Positions 34,746 through 48,999 are shown, counted from the first letter of the stretch. The stretch is DNA of 64,000 nucleotides from Sciurus carolinensis (GCF_902686445.1 NC_062227.1:20907678-20971677); one strand, 5' to 3'. Program-made: numbers and translations. Notes: generated by a model not told the origin, from the letters alone.

Positions 34746-36519
34746 CAGTGTATATAAATAGCATATATATAGGTAGTCAGGAAATCTTTTGGAATCTCAC
34801 CATTGTTTGTCTTTGCAATGGCATTTCATTCTGCTTTCCTATTTTATCATAAAGTGGTCTTTAGCTTTGGAAATTTTTAATGTTTCTTTAAATTCTCCTC
34901 AATTGCAAATGTTCAAATTACCAAATTATTTTTTCTAAGGCAGTGAAAAAAATTCTCCTACATCCTAAGTCTTGTCCTGAAAACCTGAAAATCCAACAGA
35001 TGTTATTATATTTATGGATCCAATGTGACAGCACAGTTGTTAAATTTTTGTAAGTTTTCAAAGTCACTGGGATTTTTCTGAAGAAACACTTCTCTAAATA
35101 GAAGTGACTATCTGAATTTTCATATTATCCCTAGGGTTTAAAAAATCGCACAGCAATTTTCAATTATTCGGCAACAATGTAATAGAGAACTAGTTAATAA
35201 TTTTGTCTTCAATTTTCCATGGAGAAAATTGAGGTACTCATGATATAAAAACTTTGTATAAAGTTACAGCGTAAGTTATTTCTTCACTAAAAAAAAATTC
35301 ATGTAAACAAATATATGGAAAAGAATTAAAATTATATACTTGATTGCTTTGTGATCATTTTAATAATTTGAGTAAAGAATTTGAGAATTTCGTAGAATTC
35401 TACAAAAACTACAAACCATTTGTTTAAAATAGATTTTACCTCTTGAAATGATATTTAATAGTTAAATATTAATATTTAAGAGTTACATAGCAGGCATTTC
35501 TCCTGCTAGCAAGGTATGGATAGTTAAAATCTTTTGAAACTGAGTATTAAGGGCAAAATCATTACTAATATGAGTCAACAGCCAAACATCTCAGTTGTTT
35601 CCCAAGCATTAGCTTGATTGGGCTTTAGGGTTTTGCGTTTTGTCTTCACACTGCCCCACTCTACAGTGGTGGTGCCACCCCACAACCACAGAGCAGAAGA
35701 CACCAGTATTATTATCTCTGTGCAAATGCACTGTAGGACATACCCTGGGGTTCACAGGGTGTTCCCCTGCACAGTCCAGGATCCATCAGTGCAGAGAAGT
35801 GGGGCTGCTAATCTGCATTTCCTTCTTTGGAGTTCATAGTCTGACTTCCTTGAGTGCACAAATACCCTGCAATCTATCCTAAGTGCTCTGGTTTGGTTGG
35901 GGCTCAGGGTAAGCTGCAGTTAGGAAGTCAGAATTTCAGATGAGGAGGTGAGGAGTTGTTAGTTTTTAAAATGTCCCAGGGAATTTATATTTGTTTCCAA
36001 GTTTGAGGACTATTGCTTTACTTGCAGGGTTTCCAGATCAATGAAAGGGTTAGACAAGTCAGAGGGCCCTGGGAGAGACTGAGCAAGTGCAGCCTCGGGA
36101 CCCTCCCACCCTTAGCCAGAAGGTCTCTTGAATTCTGACTTGGGGAGCAGCATGATTTGCTGTATGGAAAAGGGTTCCTTGACTGTATGTGTCTGAGGAA
36201 CTCCAGCTGGGTCTGTTTCCATGAATTTTCCTCCATAGAATTATGCAATCTTGACAGATCTGGAGGTGTTACTTTCTTGCCCTAAACATTCAATTTGTGG
36301 ATTCCTTCTGAAAACTATCCCCGAGTATGGTGGGTTCTTGAATTTTACTGATATGGTTATTTAAGCAGGGTCAGGGAGTGTCTTTGGACACGAGTGCTCA
36401 TGGGGCAATCTCTCCTGGTAACAAAAGAGAAGCCCTTTTCTTAAGTCTGTTCTACTGCCTTCTGCTGTCACTTACCCACCTGGAAAATTTAGACCTCCTG
36501 GTTCTCCTCTTATTATGAT

Positions 36520-36695
36520 TTGGTGTTTTTTTTTGAAACTGGAGTTTGAACCCAGGGGTGCTTAACCACTGAGCCACATCCCCATCCCTTTTCATTTTTT
36601 ATTTTGAGACAGGGTCTTGCTCAGTTGCTGAGGGCTTCATTCACTTGCTGAAGCTGGCCTTGGAACTTGCGAACCTCCTGCTTCAGCTGGGAAGC
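36520..36695 (-). mobile_element. ID-B1 dimeric SINE, diverged
   Basis: GGAGTTTGAACCCAGGGGTG and CCACTGAGCCACATCCCCAT are followed by GAGACAGGGTCTTGCTCAGT and GAACCTCCTGCTTCAGCTGG. The last part of the B1-like unit is missing. Confidence 0.85.
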
Positions 36696-36770
36696 AGCCT
36701 ATGAGTACTTATCTCTGGTTTCCAGCTGGAGCCATAGGGTGACCTTACAGTATTAAAAACTATGTCAGGG

Positions 36771-36842
36771 TGACATCCAATTTTAAATATAAGCAGGTGC
36801 TTCTGGTGTGAAAGTTAAACTTACATTTAAAATTGGATGTCA
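36771..36842. repeat. Inverted repeat, 23-bp arms, 26-base spacer
   Basis: The left arm 36771-36793 (TGACATCCAATTTTAAATAT then AAG) is the reverse complement of 36820-36842 except for one base. The transcript would fold into a hairpin of about 72 bases. Confidence 0.9.
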
Positions 36843-38404
36843 AGGCTACATAAAATTATAAGCACTCACTACCTGAGGAAACTGTCCTCACAGGATAATT
36901 TGTAGGATCTTAATATATGATGACTTGTTTCACCATAAAGAAAATAAACAACACAAATGCTTTTCATCCTTACAGCAACCATGTTAGTTGTGTGATCTTA
37001 TTGTCTCCATTGTACAGATGAGAAAGTTGAGGCTAAGGCTGAAGGACATCCCATGATCAGACATTTGGGACATGCTCCCCAAACAGTGTCTGTGTGATCT
37101 GCTTCTGGAATCCGTGGTTGGTCCTCAGCAAGCAAAGGATTGTGGGGGGAGGGGCACCAAAGTGGTGAGAAGAAGAGGGAGGTGGGGTCCATGACTGTCA
37201 AAGGGATACTCATAAAGGAAGGCCTGCTGGAGCCCAGGCTGGGAAAGGGAACAGGCCTCTCATGTTAACCGGTTCATAAGTTAATCCTCATATGCCCCCC
37301 ACCAAATGGTGTGATTTCCACTGGAGAGACCCCTTTGCATACAATAGGAATGACTCTGACTGGACTGATAATCTTGTACTGGAGAAATTTCCATGGTAAC
37401 ACTCCAGCCCACATGTAACCTTCCAGAATTCATTGAAATGCCCATAATGTCCCAGTAACATAATGACCCAGTAACACCCCAACCACTATCTGACTTCTTA
37501 ACTGTTTTTTGTGCCAAGAATAAATCCATTCTCTATGAGCATTTTCTCAGAGTAATGCTTGTAAATGCTGAACATTTGCAACTGGCATTATATTACGGAG
37601 TAAAGCAATTATTGAAGTACATCCATGAGGATACTAGAAATTTTAATATGATAGGCATCCTTGGTTATTAATTAGCACATAAAATAACAAAATCTGGTAG
37701 TGAGCTTAATAACTACTGTTATTTTGAAGAGACCAGAGACAAACAATATTTCCAACCACAGTGATTGCTATAAAAATATGTGTAGTTTATGTTGATAACA
37801 AATGCGCAGGGCATGCTGAACCTTTGTGGCCTACTTCTGTGATTGAAGTAAATGTTGAGTTTAGTTAGAGGTTAGTGAAAATAAAGGTGCAATTGTTTTC
37901 TAGTAATGTTTGCAGAGCCCCTACATGGTGTCTGCCTCCTGTATTAAGAACCCTGAGCCATGTGGGGCACTCCTTCAAGTCCTATGAACAACCTCCTGGA
38001 CTTTTGATTGGCATTCTAATGAATCTTTAGCTTAAGTTAGGGAAAATGATACCCTAAAATTATGGACTCTTCCTGCTTGTGGTTTTTGCAGATTGCATTC
38101 ACGTAGGGGTTCCCCCCCCTATTTTTCAACACAGTGTTTATAATGATCCCCATAAAGACCTTTCATCATTTTGTAGAATGAATTCTTAGAAACCAATATA
38201 TTTTGTTACCATTTGATATTCTTTCTTATTTTCTAAGTATGGCTGGTGTTTAGCTACAGCATTAGTTTTTGAATATTGAGCTACGGAACCATTTTTTGGA
38301 CGTTTCTACTTAGGCAGTCACATCATCTGGAAGTGCTGACAGTAGCTTTTTGTTCTTTTCAGTTGATAATGCTCTTCATTTTCAAATTTTCTTCTGTTTA
38401 CTGC

Positions 38405-38790
38405 TAGGGCTTTCAGTACTGAAAGCACCCAGAAAACCCACTCCTGATGCAGGAACTCACACAAGAGATTTTAATAAGCAGACGAACAGAGCGTCTGCCC
38501 TTAAGGGCGAAAGAGAAAGAAAGTGAGAGAGTGAGAGTCAGAGAGAGAGTGAGTGAAAGTGAGAGAGAGAAAAAGAGAGCAAATAGAAAGGGAGTTACCC
38601 TTAGATAGTGAAAGCCCGTGGGCTAATTGGACCAATGACTGACAAGAAAGTTAACATTCTAGATTACAAAATAGTGTGTGGGCAGAGAGCAGAATCAGGG
38701 GAGAAATAGCTGCAGCCTTGTTCCTTACAGGTACAATGATAACAGAAGCAGTGATGCCTGTGAGTCTTCCTGATTTTAAAGGGAATCCTT
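38405..38790 (-). mobile_element. LTR-like segment with GA-rich expansion
   Basis: The minus strand has a TTATTAAAATCTC polyadenylation-like signal near 38475. A long GAGA-rich run (38510-38590) lies in the putative R/U3 part. The ends are tentative. Confidence 0.45.
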
Positions 38791-39256
38791 CTAATACATC
38801 ACCATTGAGTCATGTGGGGACTAGCTAGCAAGAGCCAACCACTAACTTTTCATGAATTTTGCAAACTAGTGTTAAAATATAGTCATTATTTAAAATTAAA
38901 TTACATAAATGTGAAACTAAAGCCAATCCTATTAAAAACACAGGTAATCAATTATCAAAACTCCCCTCTTACTACTTCTTTTGGGCTGTCTTGCTATTAC
39001 CCTGTTCTTCAGTCTGTTTCCATATCTTCAGTGTGCATGGTGGAAATGCTACGTGGTGGGTGATTACATGCCTCCCCAGCCATGAGTTCAATAACATTAC
39101 GCTGCAGGCTTTGAATTGGCCTTGTTGGGAATACTTACACTATGGACAATGACAAAGGCTGGAACCCAAGACTTTTATTTTTCTCATCAGCTTTTTGTTA
39201 AATATAGGCTAATGCACTTATGAGCAAGTCTGTGCAAATTCTAGCCTCTTAACTAA

Positions 39257-39517
<261 letters not shown>

Positions 39518-41479
39518 TAGTTCAAAAATTAATATTTGCATTTTAATGAATTTGAAGAAATTAGATTTTTCATGTTATCATTTGTTTGCTTTATTTTTGC
39601 TATAAGTTTATTTTTATGTTGTTTCAATAGCTTTCTTCCTTATTAAGGAAATTAAGTCAGAAGGGAATTATTTGGGGCTCTTCATTATTTCCATTTATAC
39701 CATCTCTTTTTAGTTTGAGAACAGGCTATGGAAAGTTACTAGTCCAGTGAGCTGATCATGAAAAACTGAAATATATAAATAAGTAAATGAGTTCATATCA
39801 GAGCCACTGGGGGAAGTCAGCAGGCCACCACACAATGTCTCTGTGATAGGAAGAGTCCAGGGCCACTGTTGGGCAATGACCATCATCCTGGGACATCATA
39901 TGGGAGACCAGGGGAAGGCTGTGCTGATAGTAGGGATTCCCTCCTTATGCAGTGTGAAGGAAGCAGCAGGCTTGCTTTTTGAAGGTGTATTGTTCCATCG
40001 TAGGACTCCAGTGTCATTGAGTAAATTATCTTTTCTGTTGCATGAGTAGTAGTTCAGAGGATTAAATCAGTGAATATAATTAAAAATAAAGTACTCTACA
40101 ACCTTCTAAAGAGGTAGACTGATTTTTCTGTGAAAGGTGAGCTAATTCATTTAGGAAATACACCTTAAAATTAACTCTGCCCCTCAAAGTGTAAATGTTG
40201 ATGATGTAGCCTTGGAGTTGAGTATTTGCTGCCTTTATGCAATATTTCAAAGATATGGGTTTAAGTATAGCTTGAGTTTCTTTATCCCTTAAATATCAAA
40301 CATAGTACTTAGTTATCAGATACGTTGATGAGAAAGAGTTGACACAAGAGGAAAACCCAGAGAGTGAAGGTTGGACAGCATACCCATGATTGTCCACATT
40401 CATCTTTTTTTTTTTTCAATATGAAGAAGCATTCTGTGGCCTGAGAGTTGGGCTTGAAATATCATTCAAATAATTCTAGCATGACAGTAATAATATATTC
40501 TCATTGAAACCAGATTTCACCTATTATTTACATGATCAAATTACCATTTTTGGTCTTGTGGTTACTCTAATATCAGGTTAATATCTAAACTTTTCAGTGG
40601 TTGCAAAGATTATAATAACCAAATAAACACTCAGTTTAATTATTTTAAAGAAGCACAATGGTCTTGCATGTTTGTTTCTTATCTGTGGAGACACAAACCC
40701 ATTATGATTTAGGCTCCACTGTTATGGATACTGTGAAGTTTATAAACATATGGAAGGAAAAGTCTCTAAGTTTAGGATCCACTTATTTCCATTGTATTTA
40801 ATTTAAAAAGTTATTAGCTCAGAATTGTGAAATGGTAGTACAAAATTCATCTTGTAAATTCAAACTACTTCTATTACTTATTTAAACTAATTTTTTTGTA
40901 AGAGAGTAGCAATCAACTGATGAGATTTAGTGTTTATGGTTGCTCCTCTGATTGCATATAATGTGTGTTTCAATAAATATTCCTTGATAAAGCTAGCAGA
41001 GTTCAAACTCATTCCCGAAGTATGATTTACAAAGCTTAATATATCAACATTTCTTCTGAAGGATTATCTGTATTTTCTGTTTTATGTGTATAATTTTATT
41101 TTTTAAATTCATGCATTTTATGTATTCAGTTGTTTTCTACTGATTTATGAAAAGTAATAAAATATTTCTTAGCAACATTTTGTGACACATAAAGGAAAGG
41201 GGTCTTATGAAGGGTACTGAGAGACTGAATAGAGGTCTGGGCAGGTTCAGGTGTTTCCAGGGTCCAAAGGCAGAGAGGCAGCTCCCAAGGGGGTGAGCAT
41301 CATAGCCAGTGATCTTGTGTCCACACTTGAGTCAGTGATTTTTATGAGCTCCCTATTGGAAGCACAAATTGTTAGAGATAGTAATGGATTAGCATTACCA
41401 TACAACATAGAATTAAATACTCTTAGAGTTCATTTACTTTTTTATTTGTTCTTTTTAATTGTACATGACAATAGAATGT

Positions 41480-41575
41480 ATTTTTTTTTTTTTTTTTGTG
41501 GTACTGGGGATTGAACCTCCAGGGCCTTGTGCTTACAAGGCAAGCATGCTACCAACTGAGCTATATCCCCAGCCC
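41480..41575 (-). mobile_element. ID-family SINE
   Basis: A T-run, then GGTACTGGGGATTGAACCTC, CTTACAAGGCAAGCATGCTA and GAGCTATATCCCCAGCCC. It is inserted in the L1 3' end. Confidence 0.92.
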
Positions 41576-41620
41576 AATATAGTACAATGTATTTTGACAT
41601 ATTATACATACAGGGATAAC

Positions 41621-42274
41621 TGTCGCCGCCCACAGCAATAATTGCGCGGGTATTTATCGGAGGTGGACTGAAAATAAACTACTTTTCCTATATTTACTAA
41701 TTTATAGAGGAAGAGAGACTTTGAGAAGAAGAGATGCTTTGCTTAGAGGAAGAGAAACTTTGCTTAGAGGAAGAGAAACTTTGAGAGAAAGATAGGCTTT
41801 GCTTATAGAAAGAGAGACTGTGCTTATCAGGAAGTTTTGAGAGGAAGGGAGGCTTCTACGCTTATCAGAGATCTATTTCTTCTTAGAATTGCGTCCCACA
41901 TCCTTCGAACTAGGTGCTATCTATCAGAGGGCTAGCTGCTTCTTCTAGCTGCTTCTGCTTACTGCTGCTCTTGCCTTCTGCCTACCGCCCGCTTATATTC
42001 ACTCCAGGAGGTGGAGGGCGGGGCCTCGCCAGTTGAGATCAGGCGAGGAGCCAGCTGCCCTATCACGGCAAAGGTTAAAATGAGCAGGCCTGAGCAGGAG
42101 CACTTGGGAACACCTGTGCACTCGTTGTGTGCATGAACTTAATTGAGTACGACCAATGACAAACCTGAGTGTGCTTATGTTAATCAACTTCCTCACTGCC
42201 AATGTGATCAAAGCAACCTCTGGCTAGCTCCCAGGCGCCATCCCGGTGCTGTCCGCGCTGCATAGCCCCCAACA
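41621..42274 (-). mobile_element. Solo ERV2 (IAP-like) LTR with 6-bp duplication
   Basis: The minus-strand copy starts TGTTGGGGGCTATGCAGCGC and ends GCTGTGGGCGGCGACA (654 bp). GATAAC flanks it at 41615-41620 and 42275-42280. Six-base duplications and a TGTTGGG start are typical of class II ERVs. A block of imperfect tandem repeats (unit GCTTAGAGGAAGAGAAACTT, about 41700-41850) resembles the variable R-region repeats of IAP LTRs. It is antisense to CNTNAP3. Confidence 0.87.
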
Positions 42275-42586
42275 GATAACAACTTACCATTCTTCTGGTT
42301 GTACATTATGTGGGATTACATTGGTTGTGTATTCATATATGAACATAGGAAAGTTATGTCTGATTCATTCTACTGTCTTTCCCATTCCCCTTTGTCTAAT
42401 CCAGAGTACTTCTATTCTTCCCTACCCGCCCCTCCCCTTATTGTGAATTAGCATCTGCATATCAGAGAGAACATTTGGCCTTTGTGTTTTGGTATTGGCT
42501 TTTTCACTTGAATGAATGTCCAATTCCATTCATTTGCAGGAAAATTCCATAACTTCATTCTCCTTTATGGCTGAGTAACATTCCAT

Positions 42587-42591
42587 TGTGT

Positions 42592-42633
<42 letters not shown>

Positions 42634-42637
42634 ACAC
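42587..42637 (+). repeat. (TG)n microsatellite
   Basis: A TG run with one early TA step at the truncated end of the L1 fragment. Confidence 0.97.
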
Positions 42638-42774
42638 CATATTTCTGGAGTCTATTTTAAAAATCTCTGCTCATGGTGATTCTTCTGGAATTCCCATTTA
42701 AAAGCCTGAGGTTGGGTTCTGAGTATACATTTAACACAGTGACCCTGACATAATATGCTTTACCTTTTTAAAAA

Positions 42775-42900
42775 AAATTTTTTTAGTTGTACATAGACCT
42801 TTATTTTTATTTATTTATTTATATATGATGCTAAGAATGGAACCCAGTGCCACACATGCTAGGCAAGCGCTCTACCACTGACTTACAACCCTAGCTCTGC
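42775..42900 (-). mobile_element. Diverged ID-family SINE
   Basis: A TTTA-rich tail, then AATGGAACCCAGTGCCACAC, GCTAGGCAAGCGCTCTACCA and a decayed box A ending CCCTAGCTC. Confidence 0.8.
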
Positions 42901-45900
42901 TTTAGCTTTTTATACCAAGAAACATAAACTGTTGAAAAGTGAATACCTCAAAATGCCTGTACTAAATTTTTTTAAATTAATAGATTTTTAAGAAGTCAAA
43001 CTTATGACTAATTAAGAAAATTCATGTCATTAGATATGGATGTAAATTTATAAAAAATTGGATTTGTACACTTTGTTGCCATCAAAATTAAATTTATATT
43101 TTCTAAAATCAAAAGAGTTAATGTCTCATATAAAAGCAGATTGCTGAAATTTGCATTCTAAATAAGAACATGCTATAATATTAATTTTCACTTTTTTCTT
43201 CTCAATAAGCTTCTTACAAAACTTTGTACTCCAAATTTATCCAAAAATTAAAAAGTAAAAAATAAAAAATAAACACCCAGAAAACTATCTCCAAAAGTAG
43301 CCTTGTGAGCCTTTCATTCCACATTTTGCTTGTGCAGGGCGTCTAGGGACCTTGGATGAAGCTGGCTCATAGCATTCCGGATGCTGCTGCCTTCCAACCT
43401 CAGTACCACCTCATCCTGTCAGTCATGGGGGCTTTAGGTACAGGCTTGGAGACCAGAGCCATGATCTTGGCAGAGGTGGTTGAAATTGAGTAGGAAGAAG
43501 CATATTCAGGTTTTTTCTTTTGTGCTTCCCCAAAATGCTTGCATAAATGCTCCTTTCCAGGAAAAGACTGCTCTGTTCACAACTCAGATGCTGAGATTAT
43601 GGGCTCTAAAGCTGAAAATGGCCACCTGCATGGGAGACCCCATTGGAGACAGTGGAAATTGTCTATCAAAAGTGGCAGTGAGAATGCAGTATCATTTATT
43701 GTACAACAAAAGTAGATGGAGATAAATGGAACTGATTGGCTTGTTCCTTTTTTCCTTGTAATTCTCAGCCTTACCAATGCTGAGCCATTGAGCACATTTC
43801 CACCCAACATGGACTGTGCTCATCTGTGAGTGGAGTCAGGAAAATATTTGCCTAATACTTCCAATGCTATTCATTGCTGAGCATTGTGGAAACTCTTGGT
43901 AACACTTAGATACTTATTTCTCACTTCCATACAGTTAGTAATATACATTTATATTATGGGGCTCAGGAAGATAAATAAGAAAATAAAAGTGATTAGATTG
44001 GGGAAAATGTTTAGATTTGTCCTTAAGATTCTAAATAGCTCCTTACAATATGGGATTTGACTATTTGAATTCTGCAAACAGCTTATGATATAAAATTCAT
44101 TGACTTTTAATCCAAGAATGTTTAAATAAACTTGAAAGAGTAAATAATAGTTTAAAATATCTGAAGTATGTCAACTCCTGATACAAATCAGAATGTTACT
44201 GAATATTCAATGCAAATCTTTCTCTAACATTTTTTCATATAACCTAGTTTTTTTTTAATATAGGATTTTTTTTTACCTTTCCACATCAGATGCTTAGTTC
44301 TGTTTATTTGTTCTTCCTGAAAATTTTAGACCTACAAGGGCCAAGAGATTTCCTATTTTTAAGTTATCATTTTTTTTTCCTGAAAAAAATTTTTTTTTAA
44401 ACCCTGCAGATGCACTATGGGTATGAAGTGCTGTAGACAGGCCAAAGGTAAAAGCATGTGTGTTAAATATGTCCATGTGCTGGTGCACAGAGTCCTGTGT
44501 TGGCAGCTACATAGCTTTATTTATTCAGTTTTTATGAAATGCTAGATGGTGGCACCTGGGAGGAAAAACTCTGAAACAACAAGGATTGAACAGAATCTGC
44601 CCTGGAGTCATCACATGGAAGGGAAACACTCACCTGCTCAGGTTCTTTTCTGCTCCTTTTCTAGCTTCAGAGCCTCCATATTCTCCAAAGCCTAAGTTAC
44701 CAGAGGAGACAAACAATGAACCAGACATGTTTTGTTTTCAGTGTTGTCAGCATCCTTCAGGGAGGTTGTGTTAGTTGTGGTTTTTGTCTACCAACTATGC
44801 CTAATTATAAAATTACCCCCAGAATCAAGTTCTGCTGGATTCAATTGCTTCTTTTGGATGGTTGAGCATCTTCTGGGAATGCTCAGATTTCTTAGTGCTG
44901 TTCCTTCTTTGCAAGATGGTATTTGGATGCACAGTACAATCTCCTGTGCTTGTGGAACTGTATGGTAGGAAACGTCCTGGTGTGTGTCACCTCCTCATGT
45001 TAGTCCTTGACTCTTGCTGTGTGCTGAGGAAGTTTGTCTGGCTTTAACCTTGAAGACAAGTTGACTTCTGCTCCTGAAGTCTGTGGTGGACTTCCTAAGT
45101 GTTCCCAGGGAACAGTCATCATCCTGTGCTGAATGTGTCCCCTGTCACTTTACTTCTTGCTAATGGTGTAGCCTCCCTGAAGTCTGTGAGTCTCATTTCT
45201 GGCCTGAGCAGCAAATCAGGACCTTGATTATGTGTATTTTGCCCCTGTCAAGTTGATCTTTTGTATAGATTCAGTTAGACTCAGCTCATTTCTTTGGCTC
45301 CTTTTGATGACCTATTAGGAATTCTGGGTTACTGTGAGGAAGGGAAAGAACATATTGATGGATTTGTCCTGACAGCTTAGGCTCAGAACTGAACTATTAC
45401 TTCCACCCACAGCTCAGCTGCCATGACTAGTCTCTTTGCCCTGTGAAACCACAGGGGACATGGAAGAAGGATGTTTTATGTGGCCAAGGAGTAGGAAACG
45501 AGGATCTGCAGACTCTCTTGACTTGGCATTGTCCAACTTATGATTTTGCTATTTTACTGTGGTGTGAAAGTGATATGTGTTCTGTAGAAATAGTACTTTG
45601 AATTTTGTATTTCATTTTTTCTCTGGGCCATGTGATCAAACTATGAGGGTGAACAACCATACCCTACAGTATGTTCTGATATTTGGTAGATTAGGTGTAT
45701 TCAATGCATTTTCTATTTACAGTATTTTCAAATGACAGGTTTATCAGGATATAATGCCATGGTAAGTTGAAGAGTACCAGTATTTAGCAAAGGGTGGTAA
45801 TGGCTGATGACTACCTTAACCCCTACAAGGTGTTATCCCTAAATTCCACATGGAAGCAAAGCAAAAGCCTGCCTATGTTTTTAAGATATTCCTCTCACTT

Positions 45901-46554
45901 TTTTGATCCTCTGATCCTTTGTTCCTGAGCAAGGATTGTGGATTATTGTCCCACTATGTGCTTGTCATCACATCCTATTTTCCTCTTCTCTGGGTTGTTC
46001 TTTACTCTCCCTGGCTTCTCTTGGGCTTAAAAGTATAATGATCTCTGGAAAGTAGCATTAACTAAAGGAGAGGAATGAAAAATAGAGCAGCTTATTTCAA
46101 AGTTTTTTCTGTGTATATACTCTGCTTGATCAGTTTATGATGGTGGCCACAATTTTGCCATGAAAGTTTTCCATTTATGTGAAAGCAAGTAGTACCTAAG
46201 GCTTACTTGGTACCTTCCCAAACGGTGTCTGGAGCCCTTCTTAGGGGCAACCAAAATTTATCCTATTATATTTTAACTTTTTTTCATGGTACACTCTGAG
46301 GTACATTGAATACCAGGTCAACACAGATCTTGGAGATGTCATTGTTTCTCTCTAGCCTCTTCCTTTACCACTTGTTCAGGAGTGCACATAAGAAAAATGG
46401 ATCAACACATAGTAGTAACAGGTGTTTGTGTAGAAAGAGCTACAGAAACAAATGTCAGATGCTGAAAGGGCACTGAAAGTTGTCCCTGGGGATGCTGCAC
46501 ACAAAACTTCAGGGAGCCAGTGGTGACCTCTCACGATGTGATCACAAGCCAGGT

Positions 46555-46905
46555 TCCTTTTGCCCACCACACAACATACCAGTCACCGAAATGAGTTTTG
46601 GAAAACAGCAAAAGTTTATCCACAATTTGGCCAAGCATGGAGGTAGAATACCTAAGTCTTAAATCTGCCTCCTGGAGGATAGGGTTTGGGGATATTTATG
46701 GGATAAAGAAGCAGGATATTTAAGGTGTGGGTGACGGTGATTGGAGTCCCAAGTAATCAGTGGTTTTCACTGGTATAATCAAGCTTCATGGCTCCTCCTG
46801 GGATGCAGGCTCAGAAAATGGCAGCATTAACATGTTCTGAGGGTGGAGGTTTGCCCTCCTGACATTAATAGGCAACCCACTGCACACATGTACAGGCCTC
46901 TGGGT
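46555..46905 (-). mobile_element. Possible LTR remnant
   Basis: A minus-strand GGATAAACTTTTG near 46608 may be a polyadenylation-like signal. The surrounding composition is LTR-like. No ends or duplication were found. Confidence 0.3.
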
Positions 46906-48999
46906 AGAGTCCTTGATTTTAACACAAATAAACTTCACATGCCTGAAAAGTAACCTTGGTAGCCATTATCATCATAACTCCTATGTCTGAGGTGCTAGTT
47001 ACAGCAGGGGTAGTGGGAGACTTAATAGTATTTTGCTAAGCTGAGTATCTTCCAGAATTAGTGATTTTTAAAAGTTAACTAAGAAAGTAACTAAGCAGGG
47101 AGTACAGGTTCTCAGAGTCAGAGAAATACAAGGGTTGATTAGTATAAATGAGACTGGGTCACCTGTGTTTATTGTTGGCTAGTAATTGTCAAAATCAGGA
47201 TTCTTTCTTCGCTGGGAGTCTTTGTGACAAACTCTTTGAATGATCAAATTTTTGAGAATGATGGGGTAAAGGGTAGGAAGTGGTCTTTAATGGAGCCTTT
47301 GGCGCTTCAGAAGATATGTATTTACCATCTTAAACTCTTCTTTTAGTACATGCCCAGAGGGTGATTATGGCCCACTTACCAAAGACTTGGTTTTAAATGT
47401 ACTTACATATCTTTAATATTACTGACATTTAATGAACATCTCAGATTGACCAATATAAAGTTATTTTGAATTTATTTTTGAGTTGCTTAATTGCAGAGCC
47501 ACTGCAGAGTGCATCTGCACTTCATAAGGAATTGTTTTACAACTAGGTGTCTGGGAAACTGCAAACCAGCTGGGCTTCTGGAAAATTGTTGGAAGCATGG
47601 AAGAAGTGAGTCAGAGCACACCTATATGGATCCAGAGGAAGGATTCTGCGTTTTCTATACCCTCACAGCCAGAAAGGCTGCATGTAGATAACTGGAATTG
47701 TTTCCTAAGGAATCAAAGCTAAAGCAAATGCTTTAGTAAATTCCCCTCAGCAAAGTAGGCAGGGTCATGTGCAAAAACCTCAAGGTGTAAAACCCAGAGA
47801 TCTCTGAGGTTTTGAGCAGGGAGCATCACAGTGCTGCTTAAGTCTTCCCGGGGAACATTTCCCACTTCCCTTATCTTTTTCCAACTCACCCTGGTCATCT
47901 AGAACCCCTAATGAGACACCTGTGAATTCAGGTGCAGTTAAGTGAGGAAAAGAAACAATGTTAACAGTGACCTGCTGGGAAACTTACCTTGGCAGTAATG
48001 ACAAATTAGCATTTATTTGCGTGACCTCTGGATGCCCTGAAGATGGGCAGGTCTTTCACTTCACATTAGCCACTTGGCATTTCTCCCTTTGGATATCTCT
48101 CTGCTCTGCCTTGTTAAAATTTGAGGAAGGCATGCCCTAATTTTCACCTTTCACCTGAGCATTCCCCTCTTCACAAAACTGACACTCTGACTTGTTAGGG
48201 CAGTGTATGCCTAAATGCCACCAGAGCAATGGTTAGTGTCATTACTATTTGTGGCCTGGGTAATGAAGGCAGGGAGGCTCCTGGGCTTGTTACATGTTTG
48301 GGCTAGTTTTGTTTTCTTTATTTTCTCATCTTCTCCAAATTAGTCAGCACATTTGAGTCAGCTCTTGAGGACTCTCTAGTAAAAGTGGCAGGTGATTGAT
48401 GACTAAGTCATGAAATGGCTGCAGATCACAGCATTTGGTGTGACCTCTTGATGTAATTGCAGCAAGGGCAGCAATACCTGCAGCAGGCAGCCTGTCTTCC
48501 ATCAGGTGATGACACCTGAAGGAAAATTACCAGGCACTTCATACATCTATTGAATCTTCATCCCAATCCCAAAATAAACATCCCTTTTTTCTTATTGGGG
48601 GAAGGATGTTTTTGTAGTGGGTGACTTCCCAACATTGAGGACCTTGCTTTGTGCAATTGGGGCCCTGTGGACATGTTTTTATTTGCATAGATAGTGAGGT
48701 TTTTGTTGTTATTGCTTTTGTTTTGCTTTGTTTATTCAGCCAAGCTTTCTGTGAAGGGACTGAAACTAGAGAATAAGGAGCAGTGGACAAGCAGCCTGTG
48801 CTGTGGGAAATGGGAGAGCTGTGGTAAGGAGCACCTTTCTTGTGGGTTCAGGATTAGTCACTGTGAAATGGTAATTGAGAAATGCTGGTCTCCATTTCAG
48901 GGGCTACTGGTTGTTCCTTTGTGGTCTTCACTGAAGAGTTCCAGTGTTTGGTAATGCAGGCTGATAAGTTTAAGAACTATTGATGTTAACATCCCTAGT

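Larger units (their letters stand above)
41430..42590 (-). mobile_element. L1 3' end, interrupted by an ID SINE and an ERV LTR
   Basis: TTTTAATTGTACATGACAAT, TATTTTGACATATTATACAT and, after the LTR, GTACATTATGTGGGATTACA, CATTCATTTGCAGGAAAATT and ATGGCTGAGTAACATTCCAT follow the reverse complement of an L1 3' end. The two insertions account for about 750 bases. Confidence 0.82.

Noticed and set aside
41700..41850. CRISPR-like array of repeats
   Set aside because: The repeats are imperfect, directly adjoining and purine-rich, and lie inside an ERV LTR of a mammal.
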